Positions 31,757 through 40,648 of a stretch of 64,000 nt of DNA are shown here, one piece after another. Location: positions 571,135,281-571,199,280 of the forward strand of contig CM061142.1 of assembly GCA_030789695.1 (NCBI GenBank). The letters are read 5' to 3'. The DNA is from Scilla litardierei. Taxonomy: Eukaryota; Streptophyta; Magnoliopsida; Asparagales; Asparagaceae. How positions within the stretch are numbered: the stretch's first letter is position 1; each line of letters begins with the position of its first letter. The notes beneath the pieces were generated by a model. That model ran no database searches. It was not told the DNA's origin and saw only the letters and a list, made by a program, of their open reading frames with translations. The position numbers and the translations under genes were made by a program.

Positions 31757-32611
31757 TTAAAATAAGTTGACGACTACTCCCTGAAAGATTTGCACTACTC
31801 TCTGTACGATGCTGTTCATTGTGGAGAGGGATAAATGATTTTGGGACAAAACTGGAGGAGGGCATGGTTCTGATTCCATGTCGATAATCTCAAAACCCTT
31901 TTCCCTAGCTGTTTCCTCCTCTCGTTCATCCAAAATTGCTAGCTCGTCCTCTCTTTTGCACACATTTTCTGCCATGTAGATATTATTTTTCGTATCATCA
32001 ACGTGACATGGCTCGATCGATGTACCTGCAATAGAAGATAAACTCGTATGAGATTCTTTAAATTGAGTTTCAAAAGTATTACCTTCTTCTATGCAAGTGG
32101 CAATCAAATTAAGATCTTCAATGGATTTCTGAATCTGCCGACTCCGAGCAAGGAAATTCTCTTGGAATTTATGGGATGTGGCCTCCTGTTTCTGAATAAT
32201 CAGGTAAGCGTCCTCTTTCAAGGATTGCAAAGGCACGTCTACGCTTTGCTCTTCTTGATCAAGGCACGAAGGCTCTGTTGAATCGCTTTCTGAAGTCTCT
32301 TCCAGGGTTTCTTCGTTTTCTTGCAGAGACTCCATGTATTCCCACGCCACTGTCGGCGTCATGCCTCCCAATAATTCCTGCAGCTGCGGTTGTAGTCCAT
32401 CTAGGAAGAACGCCATAAGCTCTTCATTTGTGTACCCATGCTGCGGATAGCTCGATATAATGTCTGTGAACCTCCTCCAGGCCTGAAAGAAAGTTTCACA
32501 GTCAGTTTGATTAAAATTGACAATTTTGAGCTTCTCCATTCTATGTTTGTGTGCATTAGCATATCGTGCATCATAAAGATTGTTTGTGCAATAGAAGTTC
32601 ATATATTCCAT
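31757..32611 (-). CDS. gag: A1 Gag-like protein (284 aa)
   Basis: An intact minus-strand ORF from ATG at 32611. The N-terminal third has a retrotransposon Gag region: FFQAWRRFTDIISSYPQHG, then LMAFFLDGLQPQLQELL (residues about 42-80), close in plan to Athila/Tat Gag. The middle is Glu-rich (QENEETLEETSESDSTEP) and the rest is hydrophilic, with no zinc knuckle. An Athila Gag is usually longer and followed by pol; here it ends and no pol follows. It may help package the element with pol supplied by relatives. The intact frame in an otherwise decayed region is notable, but expression is not shown. Confidence 0.65.
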   Translation of the reverse strand: MEYMNFYCTNNLYDARYANAHKHRMEKLKIVNFNQTDCETFFQAWRRFTDIISSYPQHGYTNEELMAFFLDGLQPQLQELLGGMTPTVAWEYMESLQENEETLEETSESDSTEPSCLDQEEQSVDVPLQSLKEDAYLIIQKQEATSHKFQENFLARSRQIQKSIEDLNLIATCIEEGNTFETQFKESHTSLSSIAGTSIEPCHVDDTKNNIYMAENVCKREDELAILDEREEETAREKGFEIIDMESEPCPPPVLSQNHLSLSTMNSIVQRVVQIFQGVVVNLF

Positions 32612-32720
32612 TTTGAAATAAAATAAAATAAAATAATAAAAAAAAGTTTATGTACAGTAAAGTGGAAAGATCTCACCGGAGGTCCTCTAAATGACATAAA
32701 CCGTAGTCACAAACCATTCC

Positions 32721-32738
32721 TCCCCGGCAACGGCGCCA
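32721..32738 (-). other. A1 primer-binding site (tRNA-Asp type)
   Basis: Minus strand TGGCGCCGTTGCCGGGGA, 6 nt after the 5' LTR end. This is the well-known site of Athila and related elements. Confidence 0.9.
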
Positions 32739-34149
32739 AAAACTTGGTGGTACCGGAAAGGTGCTCTCTCTCAAGTGCAAGAGTCCGTACAAGTAGTAAA
32801 ATCTGGGAGTCCAGATGTCGAATCCACGGGAAGAAATCTGTTGCAACCACAATTCAAATCAAATAGAAATCCTACGAAACGAAACTAACCACTTCAATGA
32901 TGATGGCGATGAAGGTGTGAAAGTATGTGATGGTGACGTGCGAACAATGTGAACAAAGAAAATCGTGTAAGAAAATATCGACAAAAAGTTTGCACATGGT
33001 ATGGGTTCGTTAGGGTCAATGATTCGTATTAATTTGGTTGATGGGTATGACGCAATGAATTCTCATTTTGGGAGCAATTCACCGGAAAATACCCAATATA
33101 ACTCAATGAATTCTCCTTTTGGGAGCAACTCATCGGAAGATGCCCTTTTGGGGGGTCAAACAAAATATTCAATGAGATCGTCGCTAAGATTATAATACGA
33201 TATGAAACTCTCTTTTGGAGAGATCAAAACTACGGTATGAAACTCCCTTTTGGGGAGATCAAAACTCACCCTTTTGGGGCGATCATCAACTAAATCAATT
33301 CTTTTGGAATCTAAAAAAGTCGATTTACGAACAAAGATTACAATTTTAGCAACGTTTTAACGATTTAGCACGAGGAATACAGCCAAATAAACACAAATTT
33401 GTTGGATCCTGTGGATGGCAAACAACACTAGAAGGGGGGGTTGAATAGTATTGTTCAAATATTAAACTTTTTCGTTCGTTGATTAGCACAATTAAAACCC
33501 TTCTAATGTTGCCTAAGAAACCAAGTAGAGTGATCTACGCTTGGTTCTTAATCAACAAAATAATCTTACAAATAATATGAAAGAGATAAGATTACAATCA
33601 GATAAGAGATCTTTACAAAGAGATCTTTACACAGCGGAATTAAATAAATAATCTTTGCAATAATAAATGAACAAGGAATTACAAAGATATAAGATTAGCA
33701 AATGAAAAATGCTTGTATAAGAAATATAATCAAGCACAGAAAAACAAACGCAGAGACAAGCGATTTTATCCTGGTTCCCCGCAACCCGCGTACGTCCAGT
33801 CCCCGACCAATCCAGTACGAGATTTCCACTAATTGCCTTGGCAAATACAAGCACCTAACTTCACTCGTTAGGATTTCCAACGACCTAGCCTTGACCAGGA
33901 TTTCCAACCACCTAGTATCCCTACCAGGATTTCCAATCACCTAGACTTGTCTAGGATTTCCACTATTCCCTTATAACACGGGAATTTACAATTCAAAGTC
34001 TTCTTCAAAGACTTGCAACAAATATGAAATTAATTACAAGATTTCCTAAAGCCAAAAGAATATATTTGTGTATATGTGGCTTAAATAAAATCGGAAAACT
34101 CTTGATCAAATTAAATGATATAGATAAGCACAGATTTGATCAAAGGAGT

Positions 34150-34510
34150 TATCTTGAAAATTGATCTTCTAAAAATATGCACTTGGGCTTTTAGAGATCA
34201 AAGATCAAGTCTTTTTAATCTTTGAAAGAATATAATTATAAAACACAAAGATTAAAAATAAAGACTTGTATTTTGAATCTCAATATAAAAAGCTTTTAGC
34301 TTTGGAGATCAAAAACAAGTAATTCAAAAAGGGTTGTCTTGAAAATGATCTTCTAAAATATGCACTTGGGCTTTAGAGATCAATGATCAAGATTTTGATC
34401 TTTGAGAGAAATATAAAAGTTAAGAACACAAAGATCAAAAAGAAAAACTTGATGTTTGAATCTCAAAAAGAAAAGCTATGAGCTTTGGAGATCAAACCAA
34501 GTTATAAAGG
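34150..34510 (-). repeat. Direct duplication of about 185 bp in S2
   Basis: Two AT-rich copies from about 34150 and 34336 share TCTTGAAAAT…GATCTTCTAAAA, CACTTGGGCTTT and AGCTTTGGAGATCAAA blocks in the same order. Confidence 0.7.
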
Positions 34511-34681
34511 CTAGAAATGATCAGAGAAAATAATTGCGAAATTAAGTACAAAAGAATTAAAAACTTAGCCTTTAGAAAAACTGAAGAACTTTGAGAGCTT
34601 GAGAACTTTGAGAACTTTTGAGAGAATTGTAGCTTTGCTCAAGAATGAATTTCTCTTAGAAAAATGTTCTCATATGATTCT

Positions 34682-34690
34682 CTATTTATA
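34682..34690 (-). promoter_or_regulatory. TATA box of S2 LTR
   Basis: TATAAATAG on the minus strand, identical to the S1 box. Confidence 0.75.
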
Positions 34691-34795
34691 GAGTTTAAGA
34701 TAGGATTTGAATTTCAAAAAGATTTGACTTTAGCCCCATAAATCAAGCAATGATTAAATGAAGGAGCAAATCTGGGAAGTCAAATCGCACAGCTG

Positions 34796-34892
34796 GTAGT
34801 CGACTCCCTAAGGTTGGTAGTCGACTCCCAGAGTAGTTTCTAAGAAAATCTGTTACACTGGTAGTCGACTCCCTAATATTGGTAGTCGACTC
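34796..34892 (-). repeat. Four AGTCGACT palindromes in S2 promoter
   Basis: AGTCGACT at 34798, 34819, 34863 and 34884, in two pairs of a GGTAGTCGACTCCC unit. They lie about 110-200 bp upstream of the S2 TATA box in the direction of transcription. Confidence 0.8.
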
Positions 34893-36645
34893 CCAGAGCA
34901 TCTTTTCAGGTAGAAGACAGAAATCAGTGTAGTGAACTACTACAAGTTGAAACTTAGCTTCTATGAAAAATATGCTCTCAAATAAGTTTTTTTTTAAAAC
35001 AAGTTTAAAAAACATTTTGGAAAATCATTTTTTTGTGTGTGTGTGTATAGAATATTCATTTGGCTTTTACATTCTAAATACACAACTTACTAATACACAC
35101 ATCTTTAGCTCTCGTTCTTCGATCTTTAACTTGAGCCATCTTATCTTGATCTTAAGTCTTCATATGCTTCATATTGTTGAGCCATCATATGCTTCATTTC
35201 TTGGCTCGTAAGTAGACTTCCGATCATGGCTTCTAAGTCTGCACTTGAACTTCATGTATATAGAATAACTGATCAATGCATATACATACTTTAGATATAG
35301 TGTAGTTAGTACACTAATATCATTTGGTGTGCGCATCATCAAAACCACTTAGGGGTGTTCCCATCAAAATTATAGCCCCTAACTACTCCATACCAAGCAC
35401 AATTAAGTTTTAGCTACTCATAATATCAGAATAAACAAGTTCCATAGCCAAATACATCAAGAATATAGCAAAATACGGTAGAAAAAGCACTAAATAAGGA
35501 GTTTAAGTTAAGAATTCATCACCAAATATCCTTAAAAAGACATCAAAACTCTCTGGAAATAAGAAAATAGCCTCTGGAATTTTACAGAATTTTTCAGGGT
35601 GAGAATACGGCTTCTAGAGCCTCCAATACGCTCAAAATACGCTCCAATCTGCTTGAAGACGCCTAAAAACCCCTAAATACGCTTATATAATAGGCTTGCG
35701 GGTTTGGGTTGTGTTATCGGGTCGAAACCCGCTTAAAAACTTAACCCACAAACCCAGATCCAATCCCGCCGTTGATCTCAATCGGAGCCAACGAGGGCCG
35801 CACATCGCAGCGGGATTGAACGAGGGGCCGCCACGTGTCCAGGCAACCGGATCCACACCCGCTTCGTTTAAATTTGAATTCGCGTCGGGGTGAATATAGA
35901 CCGTCCGATCTAAGTCTCGTTCGATCGCGACCGCTCGTTCTGCGTTAACGTTCGCCCGCTGCTGCTTCGGAGGAGATCCGCTGTCAACCGTTGGATGAGC
36001 GATCGACGGCCATCTGATCGCCGCGTCATCGCTCGGATTCGCGCTCGTTTGGACGGTTGGATTCGAATCCAACGTATATCAGCGTGCCACGTCGCTCCGT
36101 ATCGTTCGATCTCGTTTCGAAAACGCGGGGCACTCCTGACCATCGGATCGTGATCGGGCGGATGAGGTTATGCCGCGTCGCCGCATCGCTGCGAGCTGCT
36201 ACTGACCGTTGGATTGAGATCGTGCGGTTGATAAAGGGCCGCGTCGACCGCTTGTTCTGTTGAATCAGCGCCGTTGGATGTGGCGGGAAGCAATGGGATT
36301 GCGCCACGTGTCAGCTCCTTATTGGCTGCCGACCGTATTTTGCGTATTTTGAGTGTATTCCTTCATTTAAATGGTATTCTGCATTCAAAAATTCACAGTA
36401 ATTAGCACAGATATCAGAAAAATACAAATAAATAGTCGTTAGAATCGTGAGATCGAGACGATACAAGGAAAAATATAAAATGTGCAGAAATACATCGTTA
36501 AATGCTGTTTTGTGCTCAATTAGTGTGTTTTCTCTAATAAATAAATGTGTAGAAAATACGTATGAATTAGAGAACAATGTAGCGTCACATGAGCACAAAA
36601 TAGGGCTAAATGGGGGGTTAAATATGTAATATTAAACCCGAATCA

Positions 36646-37102
36646 ATTGCGAGACAGAAGAGAGGACAGACTTCTGGAGCTGGGAAGAGGCCTATGGAGC
36701 AGGCCAGAGCAGTGGTTAGGCCTGGGTTCAAGCCTAACCAGCCAGTGCAGTTCAAAAGGCCAGGTGAGCCTACTCTGAAGACTTGCCATTTCTGCGGCAA
36801 GACTAGCCACATCAAGGAGCATTGCAGGAGATTTCTGGGGCAGTGCCTGATCTGTGGAGACTCTACTCATGTAGTGAAGGATTGTCAGCATGCGAACCAG
36901 ATGAGGAGAGCACCAGATGGAGCACAGCTACAGAGGGGACCAGTTGCAGCTCAGCCATTGCAGCAGAGAGCACCTGTACCTGCTGGACGTGGAGCGCCTC
37001 TCATTCCGCAGAAGCAGGCGTTTCAGCAGGCTATTCAGCCGAGGAGGCAGGCTTTCCTGATGACTGCTGTGGAGAGCGAGGCTGTGGATGAGGTTATCGC
37101 AG
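36646..37102 (+). pseudogene. gag: T1 gag, C-terminal part: two zinc knuckles
   Basis: Continues the T1 gag after A1. An Arg/Gly/Pro-rich basic part leads to two CCHC knuckles, CHFCGKTSHIKEHC (36784-36825) and CLICGDSTHVVKDC (36844-36885), then a Gln/Ala/Pro-rich tail ending EVIAG. The Gly codon is split by a consensus intron, after which the protease starts. This stretch is open. Confidence 0.85.
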
Positions 37103-37219
37103 GTAACCCTCTGTCTAGTTGTTTCCTTCCTTAGTTAGTTTTGCCTTGTTAGATTATGTTTGGTTGCTTGCATATGATTGTTTGTTAGAATAGGGTTTGA
37201 TTGTTAGATTGTCTATTAG
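37103..37219 (+). other. Intron between gag and protease of T1 (117 bp)
   Basis: Donor GCAG/GTAACC at 37103 and acceptor TATTAG/GTGTGA at 37219. The intron is T-rich and has stops in all forward frames that matter. Joining the ends keeps the frame through a split Gly codon into GVILVCTFPARVLFDSGA, the usual gypsy protease opening. T3 has an intron at the same codon. Confidence 0.72.
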
Positions 37220-39631
37220 GTGTGATTTTGGTTTGCACATTTCCTGCACGAGTCCTCTTTGACTCTGGTGCATCGATGTGCATTATATCCCATAGCTTCG
37301 TGGAGAAGCATTCCTTGACGACATCCCCTCTTCCCAAGAGTTGGAACATCGTTACAGGAAACGGAGTGATCTCGGTGCATCATGGGTGCAATTCTTGCCC
37401 TTTGATGGTCTGTGGACATGAGCTTTACGCTGATTTTATTGTCCACGACATCATCAACTATGATGCAGTGCTTGGGATGGATTGGCTAGCGAGTTTCTAT
37501 GCTACGATCGATTGTCGGAGGAAGAAGGTGGTGTTCGAGATCCCAGGACATCCAGTGTTTGAGTTCAGTCGAGGTAGCAGTTCGCTTGGCCCTGTCAGAT
37601 TTCGTGCCAGACCGGTGGAGTTCGTTGCTATGCAGATGGAGCAGAGTAGTGGTGCGAGAATTTGACGACGTCTTCCACGAGGAGATGTCTGGACTGCCGC
37701 CCGATGAAGCTCTCGAATTTTCGATTGATCTTATTCCGGGAGCGCAGCCTATTTCAAAGGCGCCATATCGTATGGCTCCAGCAGAGTTGGAGGAGTTGTG
37801 TAGGCAGGTGGATGAGCTTTTGCAAAAGGGTTACATCAATCCTAGTGTGTCTCCGTGGGGAGCACCGGTGCTGCTGGTGAAGAAGAAGGATGGTTCGCGT
37901 CGCATGTGCGTGGACTACAGGGAGCTGAATGCTGTGACCATCAAGTATAAATATCTATTGCCTCGTATTGATGACATTTTTGACCATCTTGGAGGATCGA
38001 GGGTGCTCTCTAAGTTGGATCTGAGGAGTGGTTACCTTCAGCTGAAGGTGAAGAAGGACGATATCCCGAAGACAGTGTTCATGACGAAGTATGGTCACTA
38101 CGAGTTCGTGGTTATGCCCTTCAGTGTAACTAATGCGCCCGTAGTTTTTATGAACCTGATGAATCTGATCTTCAACGAATTTCTAGATAAGTTTGTCGTT
38201 ATCTTTATTGATGACATCCTGATCTATTCGAAGTCGGAGGAAGAAAATGCATCGCACTTGAGGACAGTGTTGGAGATTTTGAGGAAGCATCGTTTGTATG
38301 CTAAGTATTCCAAGTGCGAGTTCTGGCTTGATAGAGTTGCTTTTCTCGGGTATGTGGAGTCAGGGGATGGAATTTTGGTGGATCCCGAGAAGATTAAGGC
38401 TATCAGAGAGTGGTTAGTTCCGCAGTCAGCATCTGAGATCAGGAGTTTCCTTGGACTTGCGGGTTATTATCGGCGCTTCATTAATGACTTCTCCCGTATT
38501 GCTGAGCCGATGACTAGACTGACGCGTAAGGATGTACCTTTTGTTTGGTCTGATGATTGTGAGAAGGCTTTTGGTGTTCTGAAGGAGAGGTTGACGACTG
38601 CCCCTGTTCTTGCTGTGCCTGATCGGAGTGGAGGATTCAAGATCTTTTGCGATGCTTCTGGCAAGGGTCTCGGTTGTGTGTTGCATCAGCATGGGCACGT
38701 GGTTGCGTATGCTTCTCGTCAGCTTAAGGCTCATGAGAAGAATTACCTGACACACGATTTGGAGTTGGCTGCAGTCGTGTTTACGCTCAAGATTTGGAGG
38801 CATTTCCTGCTGAGTGAGAAGGTGAAGATTTTCACCGATCATAAAAGCTTGAAGTACATTTTTACGCAGAAGGAGCTCAACATGCGACAACGTCGGTGGT
38901 TAGAGCTCATGGCAGATTATGAGATTGATTTACAGTATCACCCTGGCAAGGTGAATGTGGTTCCGGATGCGTTGAGCAGACTTCCAGCGGTGATGATGTT
39001 GACTTCGCAGTGGAGATTGCAGCAGGATTTTTGCGAGTCTAGTATTGAGATTATTCTTCCAGGAGAGGCCTCTTCGTTGATGTGTATGCAGATACAGTCG
39101 ACGATCGTGGATAGGATCAAGGCAGACCTGTCTGGAGATCCGAAGCTGGTGAAGATTTGGGAGCAGGTGGAAGCCGGTCTGCGGACTGACTTCTTGATTC
39201 ATGAGGATGGCTCGCTGAGGTATGGAGCCAGGTTGTGTGCGCCAGCTGGGGATATCAGAGAGGAATTATTAGTTGAGGCACACAGTTCACCGTATTCTAT
39301 ACATCCTGGTGGTACCAAGATGTACAAGGATCTTCATCTGAACTATTGGTGGCATGGTATGAAGAGGAGTATGGCTCGGAGCGTAGCCAAGTGTTTGGTA
39401 TGCCGGCAGGTAAAGGCGGAGCATCAGCGTACAGCAGGGTTGCTACAACCGCTTCTGATTCCGGAGTGGAACTGGCAACACATCACTATGGATTTCGCTA
39501 CTGGACTACCTCAGAGTCCGAAGCAGAATGACGCGATTTGGGTGATCGTAGACCGATTAACCAAATCAGCGCACTTTATTCCTTGCCGAGTAGGACAGTC
39601 CACTGAGACGCTAGCGAGGAGATATATGGAG
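37220..39631 (+). pseudogene. pol: T1 pol exon: protease, RT, RNase H, integrase N-terminal half
   Basis: Protease FDSGAS at 37258. A frameshift near 37640 precedes the RT, which is then open: [13 protein letters not shown] near 37770, [20 protein letters not shown] near 37870, DLRSGY near 38020, catalytic FIDDILIY near 38205. RNase [14 protein letters not shown] near 38640 and FTDHKSLKY near 38830. Integrase zinc domain near 39290-39415 ([13 protein letters not shown]… CLVCRQVK) and first core Asp ([10 protein letters not shown] near 39485). The frame runs to a 71-bp intron after YME at 39631. If unspliced, translation stops at 39674-39676. Confidence 0.9.
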
Positions 39632-39702
39632 GTAAATCTTTTACTCTCCGTTTCTATTTCCTTTTCCCTAGTTTAGATAGTGATGTAACATGAATCGTGC
39701 AG
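39632..39702 (+). other. Intron inside T1 integrase (71 bp)
   Basis: Donor GGAG/GTAAAT and acceptor CGTGCAG/GAG, with a T-rich tract between. It falls exactly between the Glu codons of YME and EIVRLHG, where T3 reads straight through. The same 71-bp intron is in the T2 element (61392-61462) and, with a damaged acceptor, in the second T1 unit (46581-46651). Confidence 0.78.
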
Positions 39703-40607
39703 GAGATCGTGCGACTTCACGGAGTCCCATGAGTATCGTGTCGGACAGAGACACGAGATTCACATCTCACTTTTGGCAGAGTCTGCATAAGAGTCTGGGT
39801 ACGAGTCTGAGTTTCAGTACGGCGTACCACCCGCAGACGGATGGCCAGTCCGAGAGGACGATCAAGATTTTAGAGGACATGCTGAAGGCCTGCATGTTGG
39901 ACTTCAAGGGATCTTGGGAGGATCATCTCCATCATGTGGAGTTTGCCTACAATAACAGCTACCAGGCGAGTATTGGCATGGCACCTTTCACCGCGCTATA
40001 TGGGAAGAAATGTCGATCGCCACTGAGCTTGGATGACATTGGAGATCGGGAGATGTTAGGACCGGAGATGATCGTGGAGGCTATGGATGTTGTGAGGAAC
40101 ATCCGGGAGAAGCTGAGGATCACGCAGGACCGTTTCAAGCATTGGGCCGATGCTAAACGGAGGCCTTTAGAGTTTCAGCCTGGAGATAATGTCTTTCTGA
40201 AGATTTCTCCGAACCGCGGAGTTATCTTATTTGGGAAGAGAGGCAAGCTGAGTCCGAGGTACATTGGGCCGTTTGACGTCCTGGAGAGAGTTGGAGCAGG
40301 GGCTTATCGCTTGGAGTTGCCACCGTCACTGGTGGGAGTTCACGACGTATTCCACGTATCCCAGTTACGTCGATACGTCAGTGATCCGTCCCATGCTGTG
40401 GATTTCTCGGAGATCACGGTTCGTCCGGATCTCACTTATGACCAGCAGCCAGTTGAGATTCTGGATCGACTGCAGAAGCAGCTGATGAATAAGACCGTCG
40501 ACTTGGTTCGAGTGCAGTGGCATCATGGTTCCCCTGGGGAGTCCACCTGGGAGCGTGAAGATGATATGAGAGAGCACTTCCCGCACTGGTTTCCGAGCAG
40601 TAGTTGA
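39703..40607 (+). pseudogene. pol: T1 pol, last exon: integrase C-terminal half and chromodomain
   Basis: Starts EIVRLHG after the intron. A 1-nt deletion near 39728 shifts the frame; the rest is then open to TGA at 40605-40607: [26 protein letters not shown] (core Glu region), GPFDVLERVGAGAYRLELP, and a chromodomain-like end with LVRVQWHHGSPGESTWERED. The same 1-nt loss is seen in the second T1 unit. The chromodomain marks the Tekay/Del-type chromoviruses and would guide integration to marked chromatin. Confidence 0.88.
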
Positions 40608-40648
40608 TGTTGATTTCGAGGGCAGAATCATTCCTAAGGTGGGGTGGA
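40608..40648 (+). other. T1 polypurine tract region
   Basis: AAGGTGGGGTGGA at 40636-40648 abuts the LTR start. The same tract is at 47585-47597. Confidence 0.85.

Larger units (their letters stand above)
33400..35366 (-). mobile_element. S2: Sirevirus-type solo LTR (1,967 bp) in A1 5' LTR
   Basis: Flanked by AAATT (33395-33399 and 35367-35371), with ends TGTTGG and CCATCA. On the minus strand it starts with a GTTTTGATGATG motif and ends with a CTATTCAACCCCCC stretch very like the end of the S1 LTR, which gives orientation and lineage. TATA box at 34690-34682, palindromes at 34796-34892, an internal duplication at 34150-34510 and short repeats of GGATTTCCAA at 33865-33962. No internal genes. 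Confidence 0.85.
28536..36645 (-). mobile_element. A1: Athila-like non-autonomous LTR element inserted in T1 gag
   Basis: Two LTRs (28536-30464 and 32745-36645) in the same orientation flank a 2.3-kb internal region. Minus strand is sense: an 18-nt tRNA-Asp-type primer-binding site lies at 32738-32721, next to the right LTR, and a purine tract next to the left one. The only protein is a 284-aa Gag-like ORF; no pol domain is seen. The tRNA-Asp site and Gag type suggest the Athila/Tat branch of Ty3/gypsy. Without S2 the element is about 6.1 kb. I could not identify a clean target duplication (28531-28535 AAACT, 36646-36650 ATTGC), so one end may have changed. Confidence 0.85.
32745..36645 (-). 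repeat. A1 5' LTR, interrupted by S2
   Basis: Matches 28536-30464 on both sides of S2: 32745-33399 and 35367-36645. Ends as TGGTGGTACC on the left and CCCGAATCA on the right. Differences from the 3' LTR are scattered. Confidence 0.88.

Noticed and set aside
38426..38890. ORFs antisense to T1 pol (also 40365-40826, 60567-61439 and 62252-62869).
   Set aside because: They are shadows of the pol frame on the other strand; the encoded motifs are only in the sense direction.
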